DNA of 64,000 nt. Origin: GCA-2705995 sp965661625. Its GTDB lineage: Bacteria > Bacteroidota > Bacteroidia > Flavobacteriales_G > Salibacteraceae. Below the pieces are notes generated by a model. The model was not told the origin of the DNA and did not search any database. It saw only the letters and a list, made by a program, of their open reading frames with translations. This document shows positions 42,711-51,872 of the stretch, piece after piece. The stretch lies in contig CBFIEM010000006.1 in NCBI GenBank assembly GCA_965661625.1, positions 62,001 through 126,000 of the forward strand, given 5' to 3'. Each line of letters opens with the position of its first letter. Within the stretch, counting starts at the first letter, position 1. A program made the position numbers and the translations under genes.

Positions 42711-43172
42711 ATGTCGAAGTTTAAACCAGAACAAAAACGAAGTTTACCGGCTGTATCAACTGCATCATTGCCCGATATTGTTTTCATGCTCTTATTTTTC
42801 TTTATGGTTACTACCGTAATGCGTGAAACAGAATTGAAAGTAACGATTAGCGAACCAGAAGCAACGGAAATAGAAAAGCTTGAAAATAAAGCACTTGTAT
42901 TTTACGTGTACATAGGTGAGCCAGTTGATAAAGAAAAGTACGGTACCGCCTCAAGGATTCAGCTGAATGACGCATTCGCTGAAGTAAACGAGGTTCGTCC
43001 GGCAATTGAGTCATTCCGCTCTGAAAAAGATGAAGCTGAAGTTCCGCTTATTACAACAGCCCTTAAGGTTGATGAAGAAACTAAAATGGGAATTGTTACG
43101 GAAGTGAAGCAAGAGCTTAGGTTAGCGAGTGCCTTAAAAATTAGTTACTCTACGCGGGAACGCCTAGATTAA
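42711..43172 (+). CDS. exbD: ExbD/TolR biopolymer transport protein, second copy
   Basis: A 153-residue ExbD paralogue starting 2 nt after the first copy. Asp22 in SLPDIVFMLLFFF is the expected proton-carrying residue. Two different ExbD subunits in one operon are usual in Bacteroidota and may form a mixed dimer. A terminator follows that lies inside the convergent CPBP gene. Confidence 0.92.
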   Translation: MSKFKPEQKRSLPAVSTASLPDIVFMLLFFFMVTTVMRETELKVTISEPEATEIEKLENKALVFYVYIGEPVDKEKYGTASRIQLNDAFAEVNEVRPAIESFRSEKDEAEVPLITTALKVDEETKMGIVTEVKQELRLASALKISYSTRERLD

Positions 43173-43185
43173 CTGTTTACATACA

Positions 43186-44127
43186 TTATAACTGATGAAG
43201 GGGGTGTTTTACATCCCCTTTTTTTGTGCGGTAAATTGCATAAAAAGTACCTAGACCAAGCATCATCATAACCAATGCGATGATAAGCTCTTCCTGCTTT
43301 ACCCCGAAGTATGCCGACTGATCTTCTAGGTAGCCGAGCTCAATAAAATGATTAATTAGTACAGCAACGGCATTGTTTACGAAATGAGCGCAAACAGGCA
43401 CCCAAATTGAACCTGAAAAAACGAGCATATAACCAAAAATAGCCCCCATTACAAATCGAGGTAGGAAACCTAAAAACTGCATATGAATGGCACTAAAAAG
43501 AAATGCAGTTATCCATACCGCAACATGTGTGTTGCGCGTCAACTTTCCAATGATGCGTTGAAGTACTCCCCGAAAGAGAAATTCTTCTCCAATAGCAGGA
43601 ATAACTGCAATAACTGCCAGGTTAACTAAGAGTATCGCTGTGCTATCGGTGTTGAGCAATTGTTCCAGAATAGCACTGCTCGTTGCTTCTAAGCTCCGCA
43701 CCCAATCTTCCAGCCATGTTAACCCTTCAGGCAGGTGTATGTTACTATTCCATTCTCCCAAAAGATTTACAAAGGGCATGAGTAAAAACATGGAGACTCC
43801 ACCTAAAAACAAATGCGTGCGGCGGCTTGGAAGAGCTAGTTTTAACCACATTTTTGGTTGCGTGGAAATGAGGTAGGCAAAGAGAAGGGAGGGAAGAATG
43901 AATGTTCCCAAACTCACAATGGTTTGTACAATGCGAATATAATTGGGTAATTCGGGGTTGTTGGACCCAGGAGAAGCGAGCCAATAAAGAGACTCTGACC
44001 CATATAACAGTATGCCAATACCGAGCCCGATAACTTCAAAAAGGGTTATTCCCGCAAGAATAAATCCACAGATTAAAATGAGTTGTCGCCATGGTGAGGC
44101 GGATTGCAATATACCTTTACTAAACAT
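43186..44127 (-). CDS. CPBP family intramembrane glutamic endopeptidase
   Basis: Start set at ATG 44127 (313 aa); the longer frame starts at a TTG that abuts the dusB ATG. About seven to eight transmembrane helices. The Abi/CPBP motifs are intact: EEFLFRGVLQR (motif 1), FSAIHMQF (motif 2) and HFVNN (motif 3). The family includes CAAX prenyl proteases and bacteriocin-immunity proteins; here the substrate is unknown. The last twelve codons encode the right half of the ExbD terminator hairpin region. Confidence 0.88.
   Translation of the reverse strand: MFSKGILQSASPWRQLILICGFILAGITLFEVIGLGIGILLYGSESLYWLASPGSNNPELPNYIRIVQTIVSLGTFILPSLLFAYLISTQPKMWLKLALPSRRTHLFLGGVSMFLLMPFVNLLGEWNSNIHLPEGLTWLEDWVRSLEATSSAILEQLLNTDSTAILLVNLAVIAVIPAIGEEFLFRGVLQRIIGKLTRNTHVAVWITAFLFSAIHMQFLGFLPRFVMGAIFGYMLVFSGSIWVPVCAHFVNNAVAVLINHFIELGYLEDQSAYFGVKQEELIIALVMMMLGLGTFYAIYRTKKGDVKHPLHQL
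43198..43225 (+). terminator. Terminator of ExbBD operon, inside the CPBP coding end
   Basis: Stem AAGGGGGTG / CATCCCCTT with a TTTTA loop and a T run. It lies within the last codons of the convergent protease gene. Confidence 0.88.
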
Positions 44128-44140
44128 CCGTTTACTTTCG

Positions 44141-44148
44141 TAATTTCG
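44141..44148 (+). promoter_or_regulatory. -7-like element before dusB
   Basis: TAATTTCG followed by C, TTCG variant of the -7 motif, 14 nt before the dusB ATG. Confidence 0.4.
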
Positions 44149-44162
44149 CGCCAAGTTAAACA

Positions 44163-45155
44163 ATGGTTAAGATAGGTGATATATGTGTTGGGGAATTTCC
44201 CTTGTTGCTCGCTCCTATGGAGGACGTGAGTGACCCTCCTTTTCGCGCATTGTGCAAGGAGCACGGTGCCGATGTTATGTATACTGAGTTTATTTCTAGT
44301 GAAGGGCTTATACGCGATGCAGCTAAAAGTGTTCAGAAACTCGATATCTATGAATATGAGCGTCCTGTTGGAATCCAGATTTTTGGGAGTGATTTAGATG
44401 CCATGATTGAGGCGACGGAAATCACGGCAAAAACAAATCCCGATATCATTGATATAAATTTTGGATGCCCGGTAAAGAAGGTGGCTTGTAAAGGTGCTGG
44501 AGCTGGTATATTACAAGACATCCCAAAAATGGTAAGGTTGACAAAAGCTGTGGTTGAAGCTACCAAATTACCTGTAACTGTTAAGACAAGGTTGGGGTGG
44601 GATGATAATTCCAAGTTTATTGTTGAGGTTGCGGAACAGCTCCAAGATGTGGGGATAAAAGCCCTTTCAATTCATGGACGAACGCGTAAACAGATGTATA
44701 AGGGTGAGGCCGATTGGTCGTTAATACGCGCTGTAAAAGAGAACCCACGCATGCACATACCAATTTTTGGCAACGGCGATATTGACACACCCGAAAAAGC
44801 TGTTGAATACCGCGATAAATACGGTGTTGATGGGATAATGATAGGTCGGGCTGCTATTGGGTACCCCTGGGTTTTTAACGAAGTTAAGCACTTCATGAAA
44901 ACGCAAACTCACCTCCCCAAACCAACCCTTCAAGAACGTGTTGACGTTGTAAGAACACACCTGAATAGGAGCGTTGAATGGAAAGGAGAGGGGCTAGGGA
45001 TTGTAGAGATGCGCCGTCATTATGGCAATTATTTCAAAGGAATAGATCATTTTAAGCCTTTCCGTACGCAGCTTGTAACGTTAACAGATCATCAGGAACT
45101 GCTAGCCGTACTGGAAAAAATAGAACAGGAATACGCAGGTTACGTTTTTGAGTAA
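44163..45155 (+). CDS. dusB: tRNA-dihydrouridine synthase
   Basis: A 330-residue FMN-dependent TIM-barrel enzyme. Landmarks: LAPMEDVSDPPFR, YTEFISSEG, DINFGCPVKKVACKGAGAG with the catalytic Cys in the VACKG segment, VKTRLGWDD, SIHGRTRKQMYKGEADW and the FMN-phosphate segment GIMIGRAAIGYPW. It reduces uridine to dihydrouridine in the tRNA D loop, as DusB does. The start ATG abuts the divergent protease region, and the 3' end overlaps the convergent permease gene by 16 nt. Confidence 0.94.
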   Translation: MVKIGDICVGEFPLLLAPMEDVSDPPFRALCKEHGADVMYTEFISSEGLIRDAAKSVQKLDIYEYERPVGIQIFGSDLDAMIEATEITAKTNPDIIDINFGCPVKKVACKGAGAGILQDIPKMVRLTKAVVEATKLPVTVKTRLGWDDNSKFIVEVAEQLQDVGIKALSIHGRTRKQMYKGEADWSLIRAVKENPRMHIPIFGNGDIDTPEKAVEYRDKYGVDGIMIGRAAIGYPWVFNEVKHFMKTQTHLPKPTLQERVDVVRTHLNRSVEWKGEGLGIVEMRRHYGNYFKGIDHFKPFRTQLVTLTDHQELLAVLEKIEQEYAGYVFE

Positions 45156-46360
45156 TACTGTAACTTGCCTATGAGTCTGGCGGGCAACCATGCTGCGGCA
45201 TATCCAATTAATAGCACCGTAGTGGCAATGGTTAGTACATCTTCCCACTTCACAAGAATGGGATATGAATCCACGAGCAAGCCTTCAATTTTTATAACTT
45301 CAAATTGGACTTGAATCCAACATACAAGCAATCCGAGCACGATTCCAGAAAACCCACCAATCCAAGCAATCATTTGGCCCTCTAAGTGAAAAATGCGCAC
45401 AATATTTCCTTTACTAGCACCCATGCTTTTGAGGATTTTTATGTCGTGCTGTTTATCTAAAATAAGCATGGTTAACGAGCCAATGAGGTTAAAAGTGGCG
45501 ATGAGTAGAATAAATGCTAGAATTAAAAATGTAAACCATTTTTCTGACTGACTCGTTTGATAGATGATGTCGTTGCGCTGTTCTCTTGTTTCAATCCGGT
45601 ATACGGGACCTAGAATTTCGGCCAGTTCTGCTTGTACTTGTGCCGCATCTGCTCCGGGCTTTAAATCAAGTTCAATAGCCGATACATACCCTTTTAGACC
45701 CAATAATTCAGCCGCCCAATCGTAGTCAGCTAAAACGTATTTGCTATCAAATTCAGCATTGATGGAAAAAACTCCAGAAGGGAAGATTGGCTCCACACGA
45801 AAAGCACTTTCTGCACGAATAGCAAATCCTTTTGTGCGCTTTGGGGCGTATACCCTAACGGGGTCAGTAATGTCGTGCAACCTGAGGCCCATTTGGTCGG
45901 AAACTAAATAGCCAGGAAGAATAAAGTTTCGTCCGTCATCAGCTTTCAAGGTAGAAGACCCTATCCAGATCATGGTGTCAATTCCAGTCATTGCATGAAA
46001 GGTTGAGTCGACACCTTTTAAGGTGGCAAAGACCTGGTTGTCTTTGTACTTAAACATTACAGTTTCTTCAACTGATCGCGTAAGATTAGCTACTTGATCG
46101 TGCGTAACTATCGCAACGCCAGGAAAATCATCCCAAGCAAACGTTTTCCCATAGGCAGCCTCAATCCGGAGGTCGGAATCGAAATTGCTGTAAAGCTTGA
46201 TGATAAGGTCTTCCAATCCATTAAAAACACTAAGAATGACCACTAAAGCAAAAGCTCCCACGCCAATTCCAAACATAGAAATGCGGGCAATGATATTAAT
46301 CACATTTGTACTTTTCTTAGCTAATAAGTACCGCTTCGCTATGTAAAATGGAAAATTCAA
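45140..46360 (-). CDS. ABC transporter permease, FtsX/LolC-E-like
   Basis: A 406-residue protein with the classical architecture: transmembrane helix near 25-45, a large periplasmic MacB-type domain (about 50-255), then three helices (about 275-300, 325-345, 375-395). The segment LIGSLTMLILDKQHDIKILKSMGAS is the typical FtsX-family coupling region. Lipoprotein release (LolC/LolE type) is the closest known role. It starts immediately after the rbfA stop. No ATP-binding subunit adjoins it. Confidence 0.88.
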   Translation of the reverse strand: MNFPFYIAKRYLLAKKSTNVINIIARISMFGIGVGAFALVVILSVFNGLEDLIIKLYSNFDSDLRIEAAYGKTFAWDDFPGVAIVTHDQVANLTRSVEETVMFKYKDNQVFATLKGVDSTFHAMTGIDTMIWIGSSTLKADDGRNFILPGYLVSDQMGLRLHDITDPVRVYAPKRTKGFAIRAESAFRVEPIFPSGVFSINAEFDSKYVLADYDWAAELLGLKGYVSAIELDLKPGADAAQVQAELAEILGPVYRIETREQRNDIIYQTSQSEKWFTFLILAFILLIATFNLIGSLTMLILDKQHDIKILKSMGASKGNIVRIFHLEGQMIAWIGGFSGIVLGLLVCWIQVQFEVIKIEGLLVDSYPILVKWEDVLTIATTVLLIGYAAAWLPARLIGKLQYYSKT

Positions 46361-46699
46361 TTACCCCAATAATTCGTCGATATTTTCAGCATAATCGAGT
46401 GAATCGTCGATGTAGAAAAATAATTCTGGAACACTTCGCATTTGCTTACCGATAAGTTTTCCAAGGGCACCACGCACTTCACTTCCATGAGCACGAATAA
46501 CCTTTAGTGCTGCATCTTGGTTATCAGGTGAGGGAAAAACACTAAGGTAAACCCGGGCAGAGCGCAGGTCTGGGCTAACCCGAACAACCGTAACACTGAT
46601 CATTTTACCAGGTTGCATGTTGGTTCCCTTATCTCGAAATATTTCAGCTAGATCGCGCTTAAGCAAACTGGCTACTTTTTCTTGTCGAATTGAACTCAT
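46361..46699 (-). CDS. rbfA: Ribosome-binding factor A
   Basis: A 112-residue KH-like protein. Marks: SIRQEKVASLLKRDLAEIFRDKG at the N-terminus, ISVTVVRVSPDLRSARVYLSVFP, and a C-terminal RSVPELFFYIDDSLDYAENIDELL. RbfA binds the 30S subunit and helps 16S rRNA 5' maturation. Its stop directly precedes the permease start. A -7 motif lies 4 nt upstream of the ATG. Confidence 0.95.
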   Translation of the reverse strand: MSSIRQEKVASLLKRDLAEIFRDKGTNMQPGKMISVTVVRVSPDLRSARVYLSVFPSPDNQDAALKVIRAHGSEVRGALGKLIGKQMRSVPELFFYIDDSLDYAENIDELLG

Positions 46700-46703
46700 G
46701 ATA

Positions 46704-46711
46704 CAAAAGTA
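46704..46711 (-). promoter_or_regulatory. -7 element 4 nt before rbfA
   Basis: TACTTTTG on the minus strand, exact match, ends 4 nt from the start codon, so the rbfA-permease mRNA is probably leaderless. It is back-to-back with the element for the exporter gene. Confidence 0.6.
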
Positions 46712-46769
46712 ACATTCCCCACGTCACCGGCGGCGAGCTAGAAAGGATTCCGTGGGCGGAGATTCCTAC

Positions 46770-46777
46770 TATATTTG
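46770..46777 (+). promoter_or_regulatory. -7 element 5 nt before ABC exporter gene
   Basis: TATATTTG followed by C, exact match, ends 5 nt before the ATG at 46783. Confidence 0.6.
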
Positions 46778-46782
46778 CACCG

Positions 46783-48606
46783 ATGAAAAACTTAATCAAA
46801 ATCCTCGGCTTGGCGAAAGCCTATTTGGGATACGCGTTGCTCAATATTTTCTTCAATATTTTGGGGGTGTTCTTTTCAGTATTCTCCTTAGCGATGTTGA
46901 TTCCGGTATTGGATGTGTTATTCAAGGATAATTTTGATGATATCTTGGCCTCTAAACCTGCGTCTGGGTTGAGCATGGATACCTTAAAAGATGAGTTCTA
47001 TTTTTACTTGGCTGAGCTGATTCAGAATAATGGTAAAGAAGAAGCGCTCTTGTTCATTTGCTTTGTGCTAGTAATAATGACCACCTTACGCAACTTGTTT
47101 AAGTACTTGGCCATGTATTTTATTGCTGCCATTCGGAACAATGTTGTTCGCGACATTAGGCAATCCCTGTATAATAAAGTACTGCACCTTCCCTTGGCTT
47201 ATTTTACCGAAGAGCGCAAAGGAAACGTGATTAGTAAAATGACTTCCGACGTGCAAGAAGTAGAATGGTCGATTATGACATCCCTAGAAGCGGTCTTTCG
47301 CGAGCCTATAGCGATCGTAGTTTTCTTAGGAGCACTGATTTATACAAGTCCATCGTTGAGTATTTTTATACTTGTTCTACTTCCTATTGCAGGCCTTATT
47401 ATTGGCCAAGTTGGAAAAAGCCTAAAGAAAACATCGTCGCAGAGCCAGGCGAAATTGGGAGACCTATTGAGTAATATTGAAGAAACACTCACAGGACTCA
47501 GAATCATCAAAGCGTTTAATGCTGAACGCCTTTCGGAAGAACGCTTTCAGGGTCAAAACCAACAGTATGCGAGTCTTATGATTCGCATGTATAGGAAACG
47601 CGACTTAGCTTCCCCGCTCAGTGAATGGATGGGAGTCTTAGTTGTTTCAATTGTGCTGCTTTATGGAGGTCGATTGGTATTCTCAGGCGATTTATCGGCA
47701 TCGTCATTCATTGGCTTTCTTGCTCTTTTCTCACAGTTAATTACTCCTGCAAAGGCCCTTTCAAGTGCCTCATATCACGTACAACGCGGTTCGGCCTCAA
47801 TGGATCGCATCAATGAAATACTTGACGCTTCACAAACGATAGTGGACCCTAAAAAACCAAAAGCACTACCTCCATTTTCCAAGCAGTTGGAGTATAAGGA
47901 TGTGACATTTAACTACAATAAAGGTGCAAGGGTGCTCGCAAATTTTAACCTAACCGTTAAAAAAGGCGAAACAGTTGCATTAGTTGGAGCCTCGGGAAGC
48001 GGTAAATCAACCATAGCAGATTTGTTACCTCGTTTTTATGATGTGACAGCCGGATCAATAACGTTAGACGGAGTGGATATTCGCGACATCAAACTTACAG
48101 ACCTAAGGGCCCAGCTCGGAATAGTAACACAACAGAGTATTTTATTCAATGATACCGTTGCAAATAATATTGCTTTTGGACCAGGATCTTATGAACGAAG
48201 TGCCATAGAAGAGGCAGCCAAAATAGCCAATGCTCACGAGTTTATTACACAACTTGAAAACGGTTACGATACCAATATTGGTGATGGAGGTAGCAAGCTA
48301 AGTGGAGGTCAACGCCAGCGTTTGAGTATTGCACGCGCAGTGCTTAAAAACCCTCCAATAATGATCTTGGATGAAGCAACATCTGCCCTTGATACCGAGT
48401 CTGAAAAACTTGTGCAGGAAGCACTCGAAAACTTAATGAAAAATCGCACCTCACTAGTGATTGCACATAGACTTTCGACAATCCAACATGCGCATAAAAT
48501 TGTGGTTATCGAGAATGGGGCTATCTTAGAAGTTGGAACTCACGAGGAGTTAATCGAAAAAGGAAGAAAGTACAAAAGTCTTTATGACTTACAATCGTTT
48601 AAATAA
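46783..48606 (+). CDS. ABC exporter, MsbA-like
   Basis: A 607-residue half-transporter. The N-terminal membrane domain (about 10-335, six helices) includes the NVISKMTSDVQEVEW coupling region. The nucleotide-binding domain has Walker A GASGSGKST, Q loop GIVTQQSILF, signature LSGGQRQRLSIARAV, Walker B IMILDEATSALD and the H-loop VIAHRLSTI. MsbA-type proteins flip lipid A or phospholipids. The T9SS-tagged gene follows after 6 nt, an unexplained pairing. Confidence 0.94.
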   Translation: MKNLIKILGLAKAYLGYALLNIFFNILGVFFSVFSLAMLIPVLDVLFKDNFDDILASKPASGLSMDTLKDEFYFYLAELIQNNGKEEALLFICFVLVIMTTLRNLFKYLAMYFIAAIRNNVVRDIRQSLYNKVLHLPLAYFTEERKGNVISKMTSDVQEVEWSIMTSLEAVFREPIAIVVFLGALIYTSPSLSIFILVLLPIAGLIIGQVGKSLKKTSSQSQAKLGDLLSNIEETLTGLRIIKAFNAERLSEERFQGQNQQYASLMIRMYRKRDLASPLSEWMGVLVVSIVLLYGGRLVFSGDLSASSFIGFLALFSQLITPAKALSSASYHVQRGSASMDRINEILDASQTIVDPKKPKALPPFSKQLEYKDVTFNYNKGARVLANFNLTVKKGETVALVGASGSGKSTIADLLPRFYDVTAGSITLDGVDIRDIKLTDLRAQLGIVTQQSILFNDTVANNIAFGPGSYERSAIEEAAKIANAHEFITQLENGYDTNIGDGGSKLSGGQRQRLSIARAVLKNPPIMILDEATSALDTESEKLVQEALENLMKNRTSLVIAHRLSTIQHAHKIVVIENGAILEVGTHEELIEKGRKYKSLYDLQSFK

Positions 48607-48612
48607 CACACT

Positions 48613-50094
48613 ATGAAACACATATTCACCCTCTTTTTTGCAAGTATTGTAACACTAGCCGCTGCCCAACCAACAATTGATACAGCTGATTTTGGTAGTC
48701 CAGGGGATACGGTAGTTTTATTGCGAGACAGTATTGTAAATGGACTCACAATTACACCTGGGTCCCCGAACATGCAAGTATGGGATTATTCGGCATTAAG
48801 TGTTGATCAAGTATATGAAATGCCTTTCGTTCAGCCTTCCAGTGTGCCGGCTACAATATTTGCCGGTTCTGATGTTGCGATTGATTTGTTTGGCATTCAA
48901 GCTTTTCTAACTAAATCCACCGCTGGAATTTTTATTGATGGTGTTTACGGTGATGTGTTGAATCAAAACACACCCATTAATTTACCTTTTTCACCCAGTC
49001 AGATGGCCGTTCCTTTTCCATTAACGCTAGGTGCAACAGGGTCAAGTAATTCTGTTTTCGATACCATAGTTGACGGTTCTTTGATTGATGGCTCGCTTGA
49101 TTCGGTGCGCTTCAAGCGCATAACAGCACGCGATATCATAGCAGATGCATGGGGTGACCTTATAACACCCGCAGGTACGTACAATACAATCCGACAGTAT
49201 ACGAATGAGCGAACCGTAGATTCTATTTGGGTTAAGATTCCAATTTTCGGTTGGCAACAATTTCAAGACAATACAGATACCGTCCATACTTACCAGTGGA
49301 TGACGGATAGTATGAATTATTTCGTTTTAGAAGCTACCGCAGACGCTCCGAATGGAAATATTGAATCAGCTAACTTCTTGATGGACACGAACTTGGTGGC
49401 TTATATGAAGCGTATAGCAGGTGTTTCATGCAATGGAGATACGGATGGAATAGGAGCGGTGGGAGCTTTAAGTGGCTCAGGTAACTATACATACACGTGG
49501 AACCCTTCTACGTTATCGGGTGATTCTGTTTCAGGATTGGCACCGGGAACCTACGATGTCACTGTTGATGATGGAGTGAATCAGGTACAGTTGAGCTTTA
49601 CAGTCAGTGAGCCCGGTGTATTAAATGTTGCGGGGACAATCGTTCCTGATGCTGCTGGAATACCGGGTGGGTCAGGATCAATAACGTTAAACATTAGCGG
49701 TGGTACACCAATTTATAGCTATTCATGGGAGGATGGATCAAACGGAATTGCACTTCAAAATTTAGAAGCCGGAACCTATTCGGTAACGGTTACCGACAAT
49801 AACGGTTGTATTGCGATTGATAGTTTTGATGTGGCGAGTACTTCCATTGATGAACTTGCATCAAGAATAGGCTTAAAGGTGGCTCCGAATCCGGCGTATG
49901 GACAAGCCCAATTAACCATAACTAAAGGCGCTTTAGAGCAGGTCCAGTTAATGAATTCCGCAGGTCAGGTAGTTGCTGATAGATTCGTAAATGGACGACA
50001 ATTTACCTTAGATGTAAGCAGGTTTAAAGGCATTTACTTCTTGCGCATAACGACTACTACTGGGACTGTTGTTACACCACTGGTAATACAGTAA
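48613..50094 (+). CDS. Secreted protein with T9SS type A sorting domain and SprB-like repeats
   Basis: A 493-residue protein. Signal peptide (residues 1-19, ending TLAAAQP). A large N-terminal domain (to about 265) of unknown fold. Two SprB-like repeats follow (about 270-335 and 340-405), with the patterns YTYTWNPSTLSGDSVSGLAPGTYDVTV and YSYSWEDG. At the C-terminus lies a type A sorting domain (about 415-493): LKVAPNPAYGQAQLTITKG, then GIYFLRITTTTGTVVTPLVIQ. It is exported through the outer membrane by T9SS and attached. The gene follows the exporter by 6 nt. Confidence 0.9.
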   Translation: MKHIFTLFFASIVTLAAAQPTIDTADFGSPGDTVVLLRDSIVNGLTITPGSPNMQVWDYSALSVDQVYEMPFVQPSSVPATIFAGSDVAIDLFGIQAFLTKSTAGIFIDGVYGDVLNQNTPINLPFSPSQMAVPFPLTLGATGSSNSVFDTIVDGSLIDGSLDSVRFKRITARDIIADAWGDLITPAGTYNTIRQYTNERTVDSIWVKIPIFGWQQFQDNTDTVHTYQWMTDSMNYFVLEATADAPNGNIESANFLMDTNLVAYMKRIAGVSCNGDTDGIGAVGALSGSGNYTYTWNPSTLSGDSVSGLAPGTYDVTVDDGVNQVQLSFTVSEPGVLNVAGTIVPDAAGIPGGSGSITLNISGGTPIYSYSWEDGSNGIALQNLEAGTYSVTVTDNNGCIAIDSFDVASTSIDELASRIGLKVAPNPAYGQAQLTITKGALEQVQLMNSAGQVVADRFVNGRQFTLDVSRFKGIYFLRITTTTGTVVTPLVIQ

Positions 50095-50095
50095 C

Positions 50096-51283
50096 TCAGT
50101 ACAAAAAGTCGTTATATGGAAAGCGCTGAGCGTGGATCTCTTTTATGCTTTGATACAATAAATCGCGTAACTCCATGATATTTATTTTCTGCTGAGCAGA
50201 GATGAATATCATGGGGTTGTCAAAACGCTTTCGCAGGCTCTTTTCGACATCTTCTAACGAAACGTGATGTTCTTCATCTCCAGTGTAGTCGAACTCGCCA
50301 GCATCCATTTCACGATACCGATCAATCTTATTGAACACGAAAATAGATGGTTTCTCCGTTCCATCAATTTCGGAAAGCGTCTCGTGTACTGAGCGCATAT
50401 GATCTTCAAATTGAGGGTGTGATATGTCAATCACATGAACAAGCACATCTGCTTCCCGTACTTCGTCAAGAGTACTTTTAAATGACTCAACCAATTGGTG
50501 AGGAAGTTTACGAATGAAACCAACGGTGTCAGTTAGTAGAAAGGGTAAATTATGAATGACCACCTTGCGAACAGTAGTATCTAAGGTAGCGAACAGCTTG
50601 TTTTCCGCAAATACTTCTGATTTGCTAAGAATATTCATTAAGGTTGATTTCCCAACATTCGTATAGCCAACAAGCGCAACACGAACAAGTTGGCCCCTGT
50701 TCTTACGTTGGGTGGCCATTTGCTTATCGATGGTTACTAACTTCTTTTTTAAGCGGGTAATTTTATCACGGATAATCCGACGATCCGTTTCGATTTCCTT
50801 CTCACCTGCTCCTCCACGAGTTCCTGTTCCTCCTCGTTGACGCTCAAGGTGAGTCCACATCCGAGTAAGTCTTGGAAGCAGGTATTCATAACGGGCCATT
50901 TCAACCTGAGTTTTAGCTTGGGCTGTTTGAGCTCGACTTTGAAAGATATCCAAGATGAGGAGGCTTCGGTCATATATCTTGACCTTCAGTTCTTTTTCGA
51001 TATTTCGCATTTGAGATGGTGTCAAGTCATCATCAAAAATCACAGTATCAATTTCTTGATCTTTCACGTACGTATTGACTTCATCTAGCTTTCCACTTCC
51101 GAGAAAAGTGCGGATGTCTGGCTTCTCCAACCGTTGCGTAAAACGTTTCACGCTTTCAATCCCCAAGGTTTCAGCTAAGAAAGCAAGCTCGTTGAGGTAC
51201 TCCTCAGTCTTAACCTCATCTTGCTGTTGGCTAACAACTGCTACAAGTACTGCACGTTCTTTTTTATCTTCTGTTTGACCCAT
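50096..51283 (-). CDS. hflX: GTPase HflX
   Basis: A 395-residue protein. N-terminal HflX domain with SGKLDEVNTYV and DDDLTPSQMRNIEKEL, a coiled-coil linker with GTRGGAGEKEIETDRR, then a GTPase domain with G1 GYTNVGKST, G3 DTVGFIRKLPHQ and G4 NKID. HflX splits stalled ribosomes under stress in E. coli. Its 3' end stops 1 nt from that of the convergent T9SS gene. Confidence 0.96.
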   Translation of the reverse strand: MGQTEDKKERAVLVAVVSQQQDEVKTEEYLNELAFLAETLGIESVKRFTQRLEKPDIRTFLGSGKLDEVNTYVKDQEIDTVIFDDDLTPSQMRNIEKELKVKIYDRSLLILDIFQSRAQTAQAKTQVEMARYEYLLPRLTRMWTHLERQRGGTGTRGGAGEKEIETDRRIIRDKITRLKKKLVTIDKQMATQRKNRGQLVRVALVGYTNVGKSTLMNILSKSEVFAENKLFATLDTTVRKVVIHNLPFLLTDTVGFIRKLPHQLVESFKSTLDEVREADVLVHVIDISHPQFEDHMRSVHETLSEIDGTEKPSIFVFNKIDRYREMDAGEFDYTGDEEHHVSLEDVEKSLRKRFDNPMIFISAQQKINIMELRDLLYQSIKEIHAQRFPYNDFLY

Positions 51284-51315
51284 AGTTTAACCGAAAAATC
51301 TTAGTTATGCTGAGG

Positions 51316-51323
51316 CAAAGGTA
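51316..51323 (-). promoter_or_regulatory. -7 promoter element of hflX
   Basis: TACCTTTG followed by C on the minus strand, exact match, 32 nt before the hflX ATG. Confidence 0.5.
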
Positions 51324-51400
51324 AAACAATGAAAACGCCTTTCGGTGAAGCATGTTGACTGAAAAGCTGTGAACTAAGTCTGTATCTCGCTGTTATCCAT

Positions 51401-51408
51401 TAAATTCG
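51401..51408 (+). promoter_or_regulatory. -7-like element before small membrane protein
   Basis: TAAATTCG followed by C, TTCG variant of the -7 motif, 14 nt before the ATG at 51423. Confidence 0.4.
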
Positions 51409-51422
51409 CCAAAAATAGCACC

Positions 51423-51854
51423 ATGTATACAGGTTTACTTCACACGCACAGCGGCTTGCGCTGGATTCTATTAGTACTTTTAATTTTCATTGTAATCCGC
51501 ACCCTGATGGGATGGGCACAGAAAAAGCCTTTTGGTCCTGCAGAGTTTACAATAGCGCGGATAACGTTTATAATTTCTCACATTCAATTACTTCTTGGTT
51601 TTATACTGTATTTCTTGAGCCCAATTGTTCAATCGGGAATGGATGATATGGGTTCAGGAATGAAGGAATCAGGAATTCGCTTTTGGCTTGTGGAGCACCC
51701 ATTGCTAATGGTAGTTGGGATAGCACTGATTTCAGTTGGGTTTATTAAAAGCAAGCGACAAGAAGAAGGTGTTGCAAAACAAAAAACCATTGCAATTTTT
51801 TACGGTATAGCACTGTTGGCTATTCTTGCTGGGATCCCTTGGGACCGCATGTAA
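51423..51854 (+). CDS. Four-helix membrane protein, cytochrome-b-like
   Basis: A 143-residue protein with four transmembrane helices (about 10-28, 45-65, 90-108 and 120-138). Conserved-looking His at positions in HSGLRW, ISHIQLLLG and VEHPLLMV could ligate heme, and similar Bacteroidota proteins carry the label cytochrome B, although I see no proof of heme binding. It lies 18 nt before the large amidohydrolase gene in the same direction. Confidence 0.72.
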   Translation: MYTGLLHTHSGLRWILLVLLIFIVIRTLMGWAQKKPFGPAEFTIARITFIISHIQLLLGFILYFLSPIVQSGMDDMGSGMKESGIRFWLVEHPLLMVVGIALISVGFIKSKRQEEGVAKQKTIAIFYGIALLAILAGIPWDRM

Positions 51855-51872
51855 CCATTAAGGAGTTTAACC

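Noticed and set aside
49490..49800. DNA repeats in the T9SS gene at 48613-50094 as a mobile or CRISPR-like repeat
   Set aside because: The similarity is at protein level (SprB-like modules); DNA units differ and there are no regular spacers.
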